64,000 nucleotides of DNA from a cyanobiont of Ornithocercus magnificus (GTDB taxonomy: Bacteria; Cyanobacteriota; Cyanobacteriia; PCC-6307; Cyanobiaceae). The stretch spans positions 1,426,001-1,490,000 of the forward strand of contig BIMP01000001.1 in the NCBI GenBank assembly GCA_007996965.1, read 5' to 3'. Made by a program: the position numbers and the translations under genes. How positions within the stretch are numbered: the first letter of the stretch is position 1; each line of letters opens with the position of its first letter. Below the pieces are notes generated by a model. It ran no database searches. It was not told the DNA's origin and saw nothing but the letters and a program-made list of their open reading frames with translations. This document shows, one piece after another, positions 38,266 through 49,006 of the stretch.

Positions 38266-39143
38266 AATTCTTCTGTAATTAATTTAGGCCTCAAGGCCTT
38301 TGCCATCCGCACTGTCTGGACAATCGGCCCAACGTCGTGAACACGCACAACCTCTACTCCAGCCAGTGCTGCTGCAGTGCAGACGGCTGCAGTTCCCCAG
38401 ATCCTGGCTCTTGGGCGAGGCTGGTTGAGCACTGCCCCGACAAAGCGCTTGCGAGATGGCCCAAGTAAAAGAGGGAAACCTTCCTCTTGCAGAAGGTTAA
38501 TCTTGCGCAAGATTTCTAAGCTCTGCTCGGTAGTCTTGGCAAAACCTAAACCGGGATCCCAAATAATGTTGGTAGCTCGAACGCCTGCTTGTAGAGCTGC
38601 CTCAGTCCGCATATACAGCTCTTCTCTTACATTACCAATAACATCAGAATATGAAGTAAGTGTGTCCATGTTGTGGCTTCTACCGCGGCTATGCGTAAGC
38701 ACAATTGGGCAGGCAGCTTCTGCAGCTAGTGACAATATGCCTGGATCATGACACCCGCCACTAATGTCATTGATCCAGTCTGCACCTGCCATGAGAGCTT
38801 TAGCAGCTACATCGGCAAGGAAAGTATCTACTGATAATATAGTATTTTTATCTATCTTTCGAAGAACCTGTAGTACTGGGAGCAGTCGCCGCAGTTCCTC
38901 GGCAGCCCCAACTTCTGCAGCACCAGGGCGAGTGCTCTGAGCTCCGAGGTCGATGATATCCGCTCCCATCGCAAGCTGATGGAGGGCCATAGCAACCGCA
39001 CGGTCAGGCTGTAGATAGCGACCGCCATCGCTAAAAGAGTCTGGCGTGATATTGATCACGCCCATTACAGCTGTTCGCCGCCGCCATCCGTGTGGAAGGC
39101 GTAATCTGGTCTCAGGTTGTCCTGTAGTTTGCAATGCGTCCAA
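38226..39143 (-). CDS. folP: dihydropteroate synthase
   Basis: FolP joins p-aminobenzoate to dihydropterin diphosphate in folate synthesis. It has 305 residues; the barrel begins [16 protein letters not shown], followed by [49 protein letters not shown] and GPSRKRFVG, all canonical pterin or PABA binding segments. The start is TTG 39143 (TTG 39134 is an alternative), because the first ATG falls inside the first strand. The start region overlaps tpiA by 32 bases and the stop overlaps convergent chlH by 40. The last ~20 residues are specific to this protein. Confidence 0.93.
   Translation of the reverse strand: MDALQTTGQPETRLRLPHGWRRRTAVMGVINITPDSFSDGGRYLQPDRAVAMALHQLAMGADIIDLGAQSTRPGAAEVGAAEELRRLLPVLQVLRKIDKNTILSVDTFLADVAAKALMAGADWINDISGGCHDPGILSLAAEAACPIVLTHSRGRSHNMDTLTSYSDVIGNVREELYMRTEAALQAGVRATNIIWDPGLGFAKTTEQSLEILRKINLLQEEGFPLLLGPSRKRFVGAVLNQPRPRARIWGTAAVCTAAALAGVEVVRVHDVGPIVQTVRMAKALRPKLITEEFQTTTPSMRSSAS
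38286..38301 (+). terminator. weak hairpin after chlH
   Basis: AGGCC-TCAA-GGCCT, a 5-base-pair GC-rich hairpin followed by TT, lies 20 bases after the chlH stop and inside the 3' end of folP. It could terminate chlH transcription, but the T-run is too short to be confident. Confidence 0.3.
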
Positions 39144-39843
39144 AGCTTTCAGGATTTAGCGAGGCACCACCGACAAGAACACCATCAATATCAGACATTG
39201 ACATCAGCTCGTCGATGTTGTCTGGTTTGACAGAGCCACCATATTGAATGACCAGATCAGGCGTGGCTACCCAGTCACGAATAAGACCACAGATGCGGTT
39301 GGCCTCTGTTGACTCGCAAGTCTTGCCAGTTCCGATAGCCCATATTGGCTCATAGGCCACGATGAGGCAGGAGGGATCGAGACCTTCTAGTCCTTGCTCA
39401 ATCTGCCGGCGGATAACGCGTTCAGCCTCACCACACTCGCGCTGAACCTCACTTTCTCCAACACAGACAATAGGTATTAGGCCACACTCCTGAGCGGAAT
39501 GTGCACGACGGTTGATCTGTTCATCGCTCTCACTATAATATTTGCGAGGTTCACTATGACCAATGATCGCAAACCTCACACCATGTTCTAGTAGCATTGA
39601 GGGAGCAATCTCACCCGTGAAAGCCCCTTCGCCTCGCCAATGTACATTTTGGCTGGATAGCTCTAAACGTCTGCCATAAATCTGCTTTGCCACAGTAGAG
39701 ATAGCTGTGAATGGTGGAGCAATCACCACATGTCGATCATCGGGGATATCCGCGACCAATGGCAGGAACTTCTCTAGATAGCTGCGAGATTCGGCACAGG
39801 TCATGTGCATCTTCCAATTGCCTGCGATTACTGGCTTGCGCAT
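39112..39843 (-). CDS. tpiA: triosephosphate isomerase
   Basis: TpiA interconverts dihydroxyacetone phosphate and glyceraldehyde 3-phosphate in glycolysis and the Calvin cycle. The 243-residue barrel shows AGNWKMH with the catalytic Lys, the His in [13 protein letters not shown], the catalytic Glu in [13 protein letters not shown] and the phosphate-binding loops YGGSVKPDN and [10 protein letters not shown]. Gly-His-Ser-Glu-Pro-Arg replaces the more common SERR, as in other cyanobacteria. Its 3' end overlaps folP, which lies downstream on the same strand. Confidence 0.96.
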   Translation of the reverse strand: MRKPVIAGNWKMHMTCAESRSYLEKFLPLVADIPDDRHVVIAPPFTAISTVAKQIYGRRLELSSQNVHWRGEGAFTGEIAPSMLLEHGVRFAIIGHSEPRKYYSESDEQINRRAHSAQECGLIPIVCVGESEVQRECGEAERVIRRQIEQGLEGLDPSCLIVAYEPIWAIGTGKTCESTEANRICGLIRDWVATPDLVIQYGGSVKPDNIDELMSMSDIDGVLVGGASLNPESFGRIANYRTT

Positions 39844-40011
39844 GCGTTAGACCCTCAAGAGTTCAGCAGTAACCAACTTACGGCCAAGCGACAGAGAACT
39901 CTTTAGTATATTAACAAGGCATAAACTCTACCTCTATCCGGCTTATAGTAGCAGCATGGTTAAAGCTTTATCCACATTCCGTTAACCAAAACATGTTGAT
40001 AGCATGCTCTG

Positions 40012-41757
40012 ATGCTATCTTCTAATAATACAGACCTGCACCGTCTACTGCCACTGTTGCGGCCCTACCGCAAACGCTTGATCCTAGGTGGCTTGTGCAT
40101 TGTAATTTTTGTTGGTTCTTATCCTCCACTTGCCTGGTTAGCTGGGCAGCTGATCCCAGCTATTGGTGATGGAGACCTAGTACAGGTGGTCTGGGTAATC
40201 TTTTTAATCCTTGGCATCTTCTTAGTCCAGAAAGTTGCACAGTTTGGGCAAGACAGCTTGCTAGCTGATCCAGCTTTGCGGATAAGTCAAGATCTGCGAA
40301 GACAAACCTTTAAAATACTTCAGTATATAGAGGTTAGCTCGCTTGAGAGATTGTCTTCTGGTGACCTTACTTATCGTCTGACCGAAGATGCTGATAGGGT
40401 TAGTGAGGTTATCTACAGGGTAATTCATGACACAATTCCCAGCCTACTGCAACTAATCGTGGTACTCAGCTACATGATCTGGCTTGACTGGAGGATGTCA
40501 GGGGCGACTCTGTTAGTCGCACCGGTAGTGGTGTTGCTAGTTGGCTTCTTCGGTAAGCGAGTTGCACTTGCAGCTGAGCACAGCCAGCGACAAGTCAGCG
40601 GCTTAGCTGGATTGTTGGGCGAGGCGATTCAAGGATTGCCGTTAGTACGAGCTTTTGCAGCTGAACCCTGGTTAGAGAAACGGTTTGAGCAGGAGATTAA
40701 TCTCCATAGGCATGCACGCTACCAGATGATGCAACTTATCGCCTTTCAACATCCTGTTGTGGGATTTATAGAGGCTGCAGGAATCTTGACAGTCCTGGCA
40801 ATTGGCGCGGCTCGAATTCAAAGTGGAGGCCTAGATAGTCAGACTTTTAGTGTCTATGTAGCTGGAATGCTGATGCTGATCGATCCTATCGCTCACTTAA
40901 CCACTAGCTTCAATGAGTTTCAGCAAGGTATTGCTTCCCTAAATCGACTGCAGGAAATCAAGCACGAGCCACGAGAGCCTCTTGATCCTATCTCAGCACT
41001 GCCAATTGGTCGTCTACGTGGCCACCTTAGGTTGGAGGGCCTCCAGTTTGCATATAGGAGTGGTGAAACTGTGCTGCAGGATCTTGACCTAGATATCCCA
41101 GCTGGGCAGACTTTAGCCCTAGTGGGTCCTTCTGGGGCTGGTAAGAGTACACTGTTTTCATTACTGCTCCGCTTTAACCAACCTCAGAAGGGAATAATTT
41201 TGCTGGATGGCCTTGATCTAAGACAGGTAAGGACAAAAGACTTACGCCATCAGGTTGGCTTAGTACCGCAGCGGAGTATCATATTCTCTGGCTCAATTTC
41301 CGAGGCCATCCGATTTGGCAGGAATGTTAATCACAAGGCCATTATTCGTGCGGCACGTCTAGCTAATGCACATGATTTCATCATCTCACTTCCGAAAGGC
41401 TATGACACTATCCTAAAAGAGCACGGAGCGAATATATCCGGCGGTCAGCTACAGCGTATTGCTATTGCTCGTGCTGTGCTTGGTAATCCAGCTCTGTTAT
41501 TGCTTGACGAGGCTACTAGTGCATTAGATGCTGAAGCCGAAGCAGCTGTGCATCTAGGTCTGCGTCAGGCAATGCGAGGGCGTACTGTGTTGGTGATTGC
41601 TCATCGCTTAGCCACTGTTCAGGAAGCGGATCAGATAATTGTCCTAGAACGTGGCCGTATCGTTGACCGTGGATGCCACAATGATCTTATGAGCCGTGGC
41701 GGTCGCTATCGTGATCTTTGCATGCGGCAAATTATTAGAGGCTACGACCTAATCTAG
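40012..41757 (+). CDS. ABC exporter, fused permease-ATPase (MsbA/lipid-A-exporter type)
   Basis: A 581-residue half-transporter. Six hydrophobic segments form the exporter membrane domain (about residues 20-310), with the coupling-helix stretch LSSGDLTYRLTEDADRVSE. The ATPase domain carries Walker A GPSGAGKSTLFSLLLRF, signature ISGGQLQRIAIARAVL, Walker B LLLLDEATSALDAE and the H-loop VIAHRLATVQ. It would function as a homodimer moving a lipid or hydrophobic molecule outward; the substrate cannot be inferred. It diverges from tpiA across a 168-base spacer. Confidence 0.9.
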   Translation: MLSSNNTDLHRLLPLLRPYRKRLILGGLCIVIFVGSYPPLAWLAGQLIPAIGDGDLVQVVWVIFLILGIFLVQKVAQFGQDSLLADPALRISQDLRRQTFKILQYIEVSSLERLSSGDLTYRLTEDADRVSEVIYRVIHDTIPSLLQLIVVLSYMIWLDWRMSGATLLVAPVVVLLVGFFGKRVALAAEHSQRQVSGLAGLLGEAIQGLPLVRAFAAEPWLEKRFEQEINLHRHARYQMMQLIAFQHPVVGFIEAAGILTVLAIGAARIQSGGLDSQTFSVYVAGMLMLIDPIAHLTTSFNEFQQGIASLNRLQEIKHEPREPLDPISALPIGRLRGHLRLEGLQFAYRSGETVLQDLDLDIPAGQTLALVGPSGAGKSTLFSLLLRFNQPQKGIILLDGLDLRQVRTKDLRHQVGLVPQRSIIFSGSISEAIRFGRNVNHKAIIRAARLANAHDFIISLPKGYDTILKEHGANISGGQLQRIAIARAVLGNPALLLLDEATSALDAEAEAAVHLGLRQAMRGRTVLVIAHRLATVQEADQIIVLERGRIVDRGCHNDLMSRGGRYRDLCMRQIIRGYDLI

Positions 41758-41795
41758 ACCTCCATTTAGGGTGCTCTGGTTACAATCCCATTTCC

Positions 41796-42023
41796 ATGAC
41801 ACACTCCGCTACTAGGCAGCAAAATCCTATACTCACTTTTGAGGGTAAGCGTTATGACCTCAATGCACTCCCGGATGACCTTAAAGAGCTAGTGCATAGT
41901 ATGCAAGTGGCTGATACTCAACTCCGGATGTATGAAGACACTCTGAAGATTCTAATTGCTGGGCGTCAATCGATGGCTGCACAGTTAAACAAGCGTCTTA
42001 GAGAAATAACACCGCTGCTATAG
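41796..42023 (+). CDS. small hypothetical protein (DUF6447-like)
   Basis: A 75-residue protein with a short beta-strand start (PILTFEGKRYDLNALPDD) and one long amphipathic helix (LKELVHSMQVADTQLRMYED and on). This pattern resembles DUF6447, a small family common in marine picocyanobacteria; the match is from memory and unverified. It lies 38 bases downstream of the ABC exporter on the same strand. Function unknown. Confidence 0.65.
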   Translation: MTHSATRQQNPILTFEGKRYDLNALPDDLKELVHSMQVADTQLRMYEDTLKILIAGRQSMAAQLNKRLREITPLL

Positions 42024-42166
42024 TCAAGAGGTGGACTGAATTTAGTAGATGGCGGCAAACAAATGCAAAGTAGTAATGGTTTAGACAAGTTAATAAAACT
42101 AGTAAGGTTGTCAATCTATGCGAAGTGGTCGGTTGCTGGTAACAGATGCTAATTTGTTAGAATTGG

Positions 42167-42880
42167 CTACCGCGTTACGCAGCAGTCGAGGAACTGAAAG
42201 ACCTGCTGGTTACTGACTTGATTGTCTACGCCACTTGACTCGATAACCCGTTCAGTCAGAATCCAGGGACTTCCTGGGTTGCTCTCACAAGGGACGAAGG
42301 TATCTTGGAAGCGGTTAGTATCACCAAGCTGTTTACCAGTAGCTGGATCAACATAACGGCTGGTGTAGGCACGACTAAGGTAGCCGCTGCCAGTATCGAT
42401 TGTACTTTCAGTGAAAATTGAAACAGCAGTGTTGTGAATATGTCTATAAACCATTGTCACTACTTTATCTTTAATACGATAGCGATCACCACTGTTCTTG
42501 CCCCCAACAATTACTTCGGTACCTACCGAGTTAGTTTCGCCAGCTGTAAAAGTGTTTTGCTTGTGCACCTGGTCAAAGCTGCGGCGCACACGATGGATGG
42601 TAACTTCCCAGAGTTGAGAGGCCACCGCTTTCTGCACATCGTCGTCATCAATGCCATCAACCCTAACTTTTAGGTCAGCTCCAACATTGAATCGTCCCTC
42701 AATGTGTTGCTTGCCTCTCCTCCAAATACAACGGCCACTATATCCATTAAATGATAGATCCCAAGTGTAACGGTTCTCATATGTAGTCTTGAAGACTTCA
42801 CGACAATCACTTCCTGGTGCAGGAGTAGAGCTAGGAAACATAATTAATGGCTCAGCAATACAAACTTGATTCAAGGGCAT
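42167..42880 (-). CDS. DUF3386 protein
   Basis: A 237-residue soluble protein, mostly beta, of the cyanobacterial DUF3386 family. Typical blocks are [58 protein letters not shown] and [20 protein letters not shown]. No membrane segment or signal peptide is visible. The ATG at 42880 overlaps the carB stop by 10 bases, so the gene is coupled to carB. No function is known. Confidence 0.82.
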   Translation of the reverse strand: MPLNQVCIAEPLIMFPSSTPAPGSDCREVFKTTYENRYTWDLSFNGYSGRCIWRRGKQHIEGRFNVGADLKVRVDGIDDDDVQKAVASQLWEVTIHRVRRSFDQVHKQNTFTAGETNSVGTEVIVGGKNSGDRYRIKDKVVTMVYRHIHNTAVSIFTESTIDTGSGYLSRAYTSRYVDPATGKQLGDTNRFQDTFVPCESNPGSPWILTERVIESSGVDNQVSNQQVFQFLDCCVTR

Positions 42881-45800
42881 CGATTAGGGAGCATAGAGTG
42901 GATGTCCTGCAAAGCGCTCACAGTAATGTCCTGAGTTTGCAAAGCAGCAATACCCTCTACAGCGGATCTCGCTCCTGCTAGAGTTGTCAGGGTTGTTACA
43001 GCATGATCTAGGGCTGCCCTTCTCAAACATTTGTCATCATAGGCAGCCTGGCGGCCGATTGGTGTATTGATTACCAGTTGCACTTGGCCAGAACGAATCA
43101 GGTCCTCAATGTTGGGTCTTCCTTCGTGAATTTTGAATACTAGTTCAACGTCCAAACCTGCCTCGCGGATAGCTTGGGCTGTACCGCTGGTAGCTATTAA
43201 CTTGAAGCCGAGTCTGCTAAGCCGTCGTGCGATAGGCAACACTCCGAACTTGTCACGATCATGGGTCGAGAGGAAAACAGTGCCTGCGACAGGTAGAGGT
43301 TCGCCTGCTGCCAGTTCAGCCTTGCTAAAAGCCATGCCAAATGAAGAGGCAGCTCCCATTACCTCGCCAGTGGAGCGCATCTCTGGACCAAGAACTGTGT
43401 CGGCACCAGGAAAACGACGGAAGGGTAAGACCGCCTCTTTGATAGCCTGAAGCTGAGGTATTGGTTCAGAATTCAGACCGATGCTTGCTAGCGTTTCACC
43501 GACCATCAGTCGCGTTGCAACTCGGGCAAGAGGAACTCCAGTAGCTTTAGCTACAAAGGGAATGGTGCGAGAAGCACGGGGATTAGCCTCAATTATGTAA
43601 ACAGTCTCTCTTTCTTGATCATCACGGCATACGGCAAACTGTAAGTTGATCAGTCCACACACATTCAGTGCCAGCGCCAGAGACTTGGTCCAGCTCCTAA
43701 TAGTACTTACGGCTTCTCTACCTAGGGATAATGCTGGCAGACAACAAGCAGAATCGCCAGAATGAATACCTGCAGGTTCAATGTGCTCCATTAAACCACC
43801 AATTATAACATTGCTATCTTGATCACAGAGTGCATCAACATCAACCTCAATAGCATTCTCAAGGTATTGGTCAATGAGGACAGGATAATCAGGTTCAATC
43901 TGTACTGCTTCACTCATGTAGCAGTTTAGTTCTCTCTCATCAAAAACCACCTCCATAGCTCTGCCACCAAGAACATAGGATGGCCTCACTACTACTGGGT
44001 AGCCTATTCCCTCAGCTATGGTACGTGCCTCGGCTTCGCTCCGAGCAAGGCCATTGCGAGGCTGACGTATCGACAGCTGGCTAAGGATTGCCTCAAACTG
44101 CTCACGGTCCTCGGCAGAGTCAATTGACTCTGGTGATGTCCCAAGTATACGACAGCCTGTCGCTCTGCCTGAAGAGGAGCGAAGCCAATTAAGTAGAGGA
44201 ACAGCAAGCTTTAGCGGTGTCTGGCCACCAAACTGTACAATTATGCCTTCTGGCTTTTCGGCTTCAATAACATTTAGCACATCTTCTAGGGTTAGAGGCT
44301 CAAAATAGAGCCGATCACTCGTGTCATAATCGGTCGAAACTGTCTCAGGATTACTGTTTACCATCACCGTGGCGAAGCCAAGATCCCTAGCAGCAAAACT
44401 AGCGTGGCAGCAACAGTAGTCAAACTCAATTCCCTGACCAATTCTGTTAGGTCCACTCCCTAAAATAACTAGCTTGCGCCGGTATTCAGCAGTTACTTCT
44501 GAGGCTGCTGGTAGAGATACCAATATACCATTTCTGTCGATTTGGCTCGTGGATCGCTCATAAGTTGCGTAGTAGTATGGTGTATTCGAAGAGAATTCGG
44601 CAGCGCAGGTGTCTACCGTCTTAAATACTGGTCGTACTCCTAAGGCATCACGCCTACGACGCACGCTAAGTTCTTTACTACCTGTTGCCCAAGCAATTTG
44701 CTGGTCAGAGTAACCCAGTTGCTTAAGACGCAGTAGCGCTTTGTCATCTAAGTCTTTTAGGGACTTGCCGCGCAATAACGCATTTTCAGCCTCTATCAAA
44801 CAACGGAGTTTGGCTAAGAACCATGGGTCAATTTGACTGAGATCATAAATTTCCTGATCACCCCGACCACGAATCATAGCTGTACGAACTGCCATTATCC
44901 TGTCAGGGCTCGGTAGCCGCAGCATCCGGTCAAGTTCAGAGTCTGTTAGGTCTTCCTCTTCAGGCCGATCGCAACCCCAGCCCGAACGCCCTATCTCAAG
45001 CGAACGCAGTGCTTTCTGGAAGGATTCTTCAAAGCATCTTCCTATTGCCATAACTTCCCCCACCGACTTCATTGCAGTGGTGAGAACTGCAGGGCTACCG
45101 CGAAACTTCTCGAAAGCAAAGCGTGGAATTTTGGTAACTACATAGTCAATTGTTGGCTCGAAGCAGGCTGGAGTCTGACCAGTAATATCATTAAGAATCT
45201 CGTCGAGTGTGTAGCCAACAGCTAAGCGGGCAGCAGTCTTCGCAATGGGAAAACCAGTGGCCTTACTGGCTAAAGCCGAAGAACGACTGACACGAGGATT
45301 GATCTCGATAACAACCACTTCACCATTGATGGGATTCACAGCGAACTGAATATTGCTACCGCCAGTTGCAACTCCAATCTCTCGAATAATAGCGATAGCT
45401 TGATCTCTTAATCTCTGGTACTCCCGGTCGGTGAGCGTCTGGACTGGAGCAACGGTAATCGAGTCCCCAGTATGAATTCCTATTGGATCGACATTCTCAA
45501 TACTGCATACGACAATAACATTATCAGCCACATCACGCATTACTTCTAACTCAAACTCCTTCCAGCCCAGCAGTGACTGCTCAACTAGGATTTGTTTAAT
45601 GGGGCTAGCCTCAAGACCTCTCTTGCAAATTGTCTTATACTCATCAGGGTTGTATGCAATACCCCCGCCACTACCTCCGAGCGTAAATGCAGGGCGGATG
45701 ATGCGCGGGAAGGAACCACCAATTTCCACGCCCACCATTTCAGCTTCCTCCAGGTTCGAGGCGATACCAGAAGGACACACGCGAATACCTATGCGCTCCA

Positions 45801-46206
45801 TCGATTGCTTAAAAAGCTGTCGATCTTCTGCCTTACGGATTGCGATGAGATCAGCACCAATAAGTTCAATGCCGTACTGATCAAGCGTGCCATCTTCAGC
45901 AAGAGAGACTGCCAAATTGAGTGCGGTCTGCCCTCCCATAGTGGGAAGGAGAGCATCAGGTTTCTCATACTCAATTATCCGTCTTATAACCTCGGGGGTT
46001 AGAGGCTCGATATAGGTGCGATCCGCCGTGTCAGGATCCGTCATGATAGATGCGGGATTCGAGTTCACGAGGATTACCTTGTAACCCTCCGCACGCAGTG
46101 CTTTACAAGCCTGTGTGCCGGAGTAATCGAACTCGCAGGCCTGTCCAATCACTATTGGACCTGACCCTAGAAGCAAAATGCAATGCAGATCGGTCCGCCG
46201 GGGCAT
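42871..46206 (-). CDS. carB: carbamoyl-phosphate synthase large subunit
   Basis: CarB makes carbamoyl phosphate from ammonia, bicarbonate and two ATP, for pyrimidines and arginine. It has about 1111 residues from ATG 46206 (ATG 46215 adds three). Two ATP-grasp halves are obvious: the first begins [19 protein letters not shown], the second [18 protein letters not shown]. Each has the conserved metal-binding end, [19 protein letters not shown] and [18 protein letters not shown]. The C-terminal allosteric domain shows [11 protein letters not shown] and [14 protein letters not shown]. The small subunit is not in this window. Confidence 0.97.
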   Translation of the reverse strand: MPRRTDLHCILLLGSGPIVIGQACEFDYSGTQACKALRAEGYKVILVNSNPASIMTDPDTADRTYIEPLTPEVIRRIIEYEKPDALLPTMGGQTALNLAVSLAEDGTLDQYGIELIGADLIAIRKAEDRQLFKQSMERIGIRVCPSGIASNLEEAEMVGVEIGGSFPRIIRPAFTLGGSGGGIAYNPDEYKTICKRGLEASPIKQILVEQSLLGWKEFELEVMRDVADNVIVVCSIENVDPIGIHTGDSITVAPVQTLTDREYQRLRDQAIAIIREIGVATGGSNIQFAVNPINGEVVVIEINPRVSRSSALASKATGFPIAKTAARLAVGYTLDEILNDITGQTPACFEPTIDYVVTKIPRFAFEKFRGSPAVLTTAMKSVGEVMAIGRCFEESFQKALRSLEIGRSGWGCDRPEEEDLTDSELDRMLRLPSPDRIMAVRTAMIRGRGDQEIYDLSQIDPWFLAKLRCLIEAENALLRGKSLKDLDDKALLRLKQLGYSDQQIAWATGSKELSVRRRRDALGVRPVFKTVDTCAAEFSSNTPYYYATYERSTSQIDRNGILVSLPAASEVTAEYRRKLVILGSGPNRIGQGIEFDYCCCHASFAARDLGFATVMVNSNPETVSTDYDTSDRLYFEPLTLEDVLNVIEAEKPEGIIVQFGGQTPLKLAVPLLNWLRSSSGRATGCRILGTSPESIDSAEDREQFEAILSQLSIRQPRNGLARSEAEARTIAEGIGYPVVVRPSYVLGGRAMEVVFDERELNCYMSEAVQIEPDYPVLIDQYLENAIEVDVDALCDQDSNVIIGGLMEHIEPAGIHSGDSACCLPALSLGREAVSTIRSWTKSLALALNVCGLINLQFAVCRDDQERETVYIIEANPRASRTIPFVAKATGVPLARVATRLMVGETLASIGLNSEPIPQLQAIKEAVLPFRRFPGADTVLGPEMRSTGEVMGAASSFGMAFSKAELAAGEPLPVAGTVFLSTHDRDKFGVLPIARRLSRLGFKLIATSGTAQAIREAGLDVELVFKIHEGRPNIEDLIRSGQVQLVINTPIGRQAAYDDKCLRRAALDHAVTTLTTLAGARSAVEGIAALQTQDITVSALQDIHSMLPNRCP

Positions 46207-46296
46207 GAGACGCATTGGTGACCGTACTTAACTAGCTTCTCACGTCGATGGGGTTAGCTAGTCGCTACTGTTGGTTGTCAAGCTAGGGCGAAGTTC

Positions 46297-46932
46297 ATGA
46301 GCGAGCTCCAGCGCCTGAAGGGGTTGCTACCTCCCGAGATGCAGAGCTGGGTGTTTGTCGAATCGGCTGTGGCAGTAGATCCACCGATGATTACTCTGGA
46401 GGAGATAGGTCGCGATGAGGTTGAAATCCAGATCAATCTTGAGACGTGGGACGACCTAGCTATAGATCACAGGAATCTATTGTTCTGGCATGAGGTTGGC
46501 CGCATTCAGAATGATGCTATTCCGCGAGACGGTTGGGAGATGGCTGCTCTTGCTATTGGTCTGGGTGGTGCAATTGGCGAGCTGTGGGTCCAAGATGGCT
46601 TACTTCTACTGATGGCTTTAGGCCTTTCTAGTTTTGCCGGCTATAGGTTGTATATCAAGAACAATAATGAAAAACGACTGCAGGACGCGATTGCGGCAGA
46701 TGAGTGTGCTGTTGATCTAGCATGTCGTTTTGGATACAGTGTACCTAATGCCTACAAAAGCCTTGGTGGAGCACTCAAAGAACTAATCGAGCAGACTCGT
46801 AAGAAACGTAAGCGGGGTTTTTACGAAGATCGTTTAGAAGCACTTCGCAGAAGTGCGTCTAAAGCTCGTGCCGAGATGGCACAACAACAGGGGTCTCGTC
46901 AATCGGTTAGTAGCGAGAATGTTTATGGCTAA
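46297..46932 (+). CDS. DUF3318 membrane protein
   Basis: A 211-residue protein of the cyanobacterial DUF3318 family, starting LQRLKGLLPPEMQSWVFVE. Two hydrophobic segments lie at about residues 85-122, and the C-terminus is a basic, probably coiled segment. An HEVGRIQND stretch at about residue 68 resembles a metalloprotease HExxx motif, but no second metal ligand is evident, so a protease role is not claimed. Its stop overlaps the rsfS start by 8 bases (ATGGCTAA), showing tight coupling. Confidence 0.8.
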   Translation: MSELQRLKGLLPPEMQSWVFVESAVAVDPPMITLEEIGRDEVEIQINLETWDDLAIDHRNLLFWHEVGRIQNDAIPRDGWEMAALAIGLGGAIGELWVQDGLLLLMALGLSSFAGYRLYIKNNNEKRLQDAIAADECAVDLACRFGYSVPNAYKSLGGALKELIEQTRKKRKRGFYEDRLEALRRSASKARAEMAQQQGSRQSVSSENVYG

Positions 46933-47305
46933 GCTGGCAAATGCTAGCAAGCAACTTGCAGATATTGCTGCTGATGCCTGTGATGACCGCAGAGCCACAG
47001 ACATTCGGCTAATTCGAGTTGATAAAGTAACTACTCTCACCGACTGGCTAGTAGTTGCTGGTGGTCAGTCTGATGTGCAAGTCCGAGCAATTGCTCGCTC
47101 TGTTGAGGACCGGATCGAGGAGCACACTCAGCGTCTACCCCTTCGGCGAGAAGGTGTTCGCGAGGGGCGTTGGGCCCTGCTCGACTATGGTGAGCTAATT
47201 GTGCATGTGCTTCAGCCCAGAGAAAGGGGGCGCTATGATTTGGAATCTTTTTGGGGTCATGGTGAATCCCATTTATACGTAGCGTCTGGGTCTGCCCCGG
47301 TCTAG
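46925..47305 (+). CDS. rsfS: ribosome silencing factor RsfS
   Basis: RsfS (Iojap) binds ribosomal protein L14 and keeps the 50S from joining 30S in poor growth conditions. It has 126 residues from ATG 46925 (ATG 46919 is an alternative; upstream starts fall inside DUF3318). The family sequence is clear: TDWLVVAGGQSDVQVRAIA, then EGVREGRWALLDYGELIVHV and YDLESFWGH. It lies in an apparent operon DUF3318-rsfS-CGLD27. Confidence 0.93.
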   Translation: MAKLANASKQLADIAADACDDRRATDIRLIRVDKVTTLTDWLVVAGGQSDVQVRAIARSVEDRIEEHTQRLPLRREGVREGRWALLDYGELIVHVLQPRERGRYDLESFWGHGESHLYVASGSAPV

Positions 47306-47314
47306 TCGAGTCCT

Positions 47315-47809
47315 ATGGACAACACTACCTCTTGTCCGGTACCCCCAGAACAACGTCCACTTCAAGAGTTTCGTGATCTGTGTGACTCTTGGTTCTTTGT
47401 CTGGCCACGCGACACTCAGCGTTCACTTAACCGTGCACTGTTGATTAGCTGGCTTCTAATTCTACCGGTCTCAGCTCTTATAGCCAGTGGCAGTATCACT
47501 CTGCGCAGGCATCCATTACAGCTTGTGTTAGCTGCTGCAGTTGCGTCTCTTGTCCTACCGCTATTGCTGTTAGTCCGTCAGTGGCTAGGTTGGACTTACA
47601 TCCATCGCCGCCTAATGGACCATCGTATTGAATATGAGGAGTCAGGCTGGTATGATGGTCAAGTATGGGAGAAGCCTCTTGTTTGGAGGCAACAGGACTA
47701 CCTAGTTGCGCGCCATCAGGTGGGTCCAATTCTTAGTAGACTTGCACGCGCAATGGCATTAGCTGCTGGATTGATGTTAGCCGGAGCAGGGCTTTGCCAG
47801 GTTCTCTAG
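47315..47809 (+). CDS. CGLD27-family membrane protein
   Basis: A 164-residue protein with the CGLD27 start CPVPPEQRPLQEFRDLCDSW and WFFVWP, followed by two hydrophobic segments (about 38-60 and 70-87), a soluble central loop (EYEESGWYDGQVWEKPL) and a final hydrophobic segment. CGLD27 proteins are shared by cyanobacteria, green algae and plants, and have been tied to iron stress in algae; the molecular role is unknown. It starts 9 bases after rsfS. Confidence 0.84.
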   Translation: MDNTTSCPVPPEQRPLQEFRDLCDSWFFVWPRDTQRSLNRALLISWLLILPVSALIASGSITLRRHPLQLVLAAAVASLVLPLLLLVRQWLGWTYIHRRLMDHRIEYEESGWYDGQVWEKPLVWRQQDYLVARHQVGPILSRLARAMALAAGLMLAGAGLCQVL

Positions 47810-47834
47810 AAATGCCTCTAGCTAATATGGCCTC

Positions 47835-48818
47835 ATGAAGTGCTTTAGCAGTTCTTCTAGCCTGCCTCGGCACTTTAAGACACAGCCTCTCCAGGTAGAG
47901 TTAAAACGCAGTTGCAATGTCGAGTCAAGACATTGTGTTCATGCCGTTGTCTGTGACACTCGTGGACGTATCCTTATGTGTGCGGGAAATGCAGACCACT
48001 TAACTTTTATCCGATCTGCTCTAAAACCATTTCAAGCCCTCCCATTTATTAGTAGTGGCACGTTGGACCAACTTAGCTGCAGTATGAGCAATATAGCAAT
48101 AGCGTGTTCCTCCCATTCTGGTACGGCCCTTCACACTCGTGAAGTTTTTCAGATCCTCTGGAATGCAGAACTTGATGTGGAATTACTTCAATGCCCAACA
48201 CCAGTGGGTGCGAGAAGCCAACTTGAGCACAATTGCTCTGGAAAGCACGCAGCATTTCTTGCTACTTGCCGTCACATGTCTTGGCCACTCGATTCTTATC
48301 TAGCAGGAGATCACCCTTTACAACTACATGTTCGGGGTCAAGTTGGAACACTTTTAGGCGTGTCACCTGATGAACTCGTAGTTGCCCGAGACAACTGTGG
48401 TGCCCCAACACTACTTTTAAGGCTTTCCCAGATGGCTTCACTTTATGCTTGCTTTAAGGGGTCTGGGCAGCAGACTAGTCTTAAACAGATCAGCCAGGCA
48501 ATGCTTGCCTACCCCGAGCTTGTAGCGGGCAGTGGGTGCTTTGACACCGAGCTGATGAACCAGTGCAGCAATCAAGTCTTGAGCAAGGGCGGTGCTGAGG
48601 GAATCCAATGCCTCAGCCACATAAGTAAAGGGCTTGGTATCGCTATTAAAGTAGAGGATGGCTCACGCCGAGCTAAACATGCTGCAGCAATCCATCTGTT
48701 GAGTCAGCTAGGATGGGTTGAGACCACAAAGCTAAGTCAGCTTGGAAAAAGATTTCTTGCAATTGCACCAGAAGTTCAGCTGGAAGTTAGCGGGTCTCTA
48801 TGTCCTCGAGAAAGCTAG
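47835..48818 (+). CDS. asparaginase II-type hydrolase
   Basis: A 327-residue protein of the asparaginase II (Rhizobium type) family, which hydrolyses asparagine to aspartate and ammonia. The sequence shows VCDTRGRILMCAGN, the central AIACSSHSGTALHTREV and HNCSGKHAAFLATCRH, and PELVAGSGCFDTELM with the Gly-Ser-Gly active-site region. The catalytic Ser/Lys/Cys pattern of this family is retained. Start ATG 47835. It is 26 bases after CGLD27 and may share its transcript. Family assignment is good; substrate activity is inferred. Confidence 0.82.
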   Translation: MKCFSSSSSLPRHFKTQPLQVELKRSCNVESRHCVHAVVCDTRGRILMCAGNADHLTFIRSALKPFQALPFISSGTLDQLSCSMSNIAIACSSHSGTALHTREVFQILWNAELDVELLQCPTPVGARSQLEHNCSGKHAAFLATCRHMSWPLDSYLAGDHPLQLHVRGQVGTLLGVSPDELVVARDNCGAPTLLLRLSQMASLYACFKGSGQQTSLKQISQAMLAYPELVAGSGCFDTELMNQCSNQVLSKGGAEGIQCLSHISKGLGIAIKVEDGSRRAKHAAAIHLLSQLGWVETTKLSQLGKRFLAIAPEVQLEVSGSLCPRES

Positions 48819-48851
48819 CTGTATCAGCAAGCACTTAAGCCATCGATCTTG

Positions 48852-48857
48852 TATGAT
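48852..48857 (+). promoter_or_regulatory. possible -10 element of the initiator tRNA
   Basis: TATGAT at 48852-48857 matches a sigma-70 -10 box in five of six positions and ends 15 bases before the mature tRNA 5' end. No good -35 hexamer lies 17 bases upstream, so the call is tentative. Confidence 0.3.
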
Positions 48858-48872
48858 TTAGCTCTTAAGTAC

Positions 48873-48949
<77 letters not shown>

Positions 48950-49006
48950 AGTTGTTAAGTTGACCTAGCTCCTGAGTGGGAGAGAGGCAAACATGAGTCT
49001 CCAGAA

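Noticed and set aside
46342-46520. HEVGR stretch in DUF3318 as a metalloprotease site
   Set aside because: The second His of HExxH is replaced by Arg and no other metal ligand is evident, so enzymatic function is not supported.
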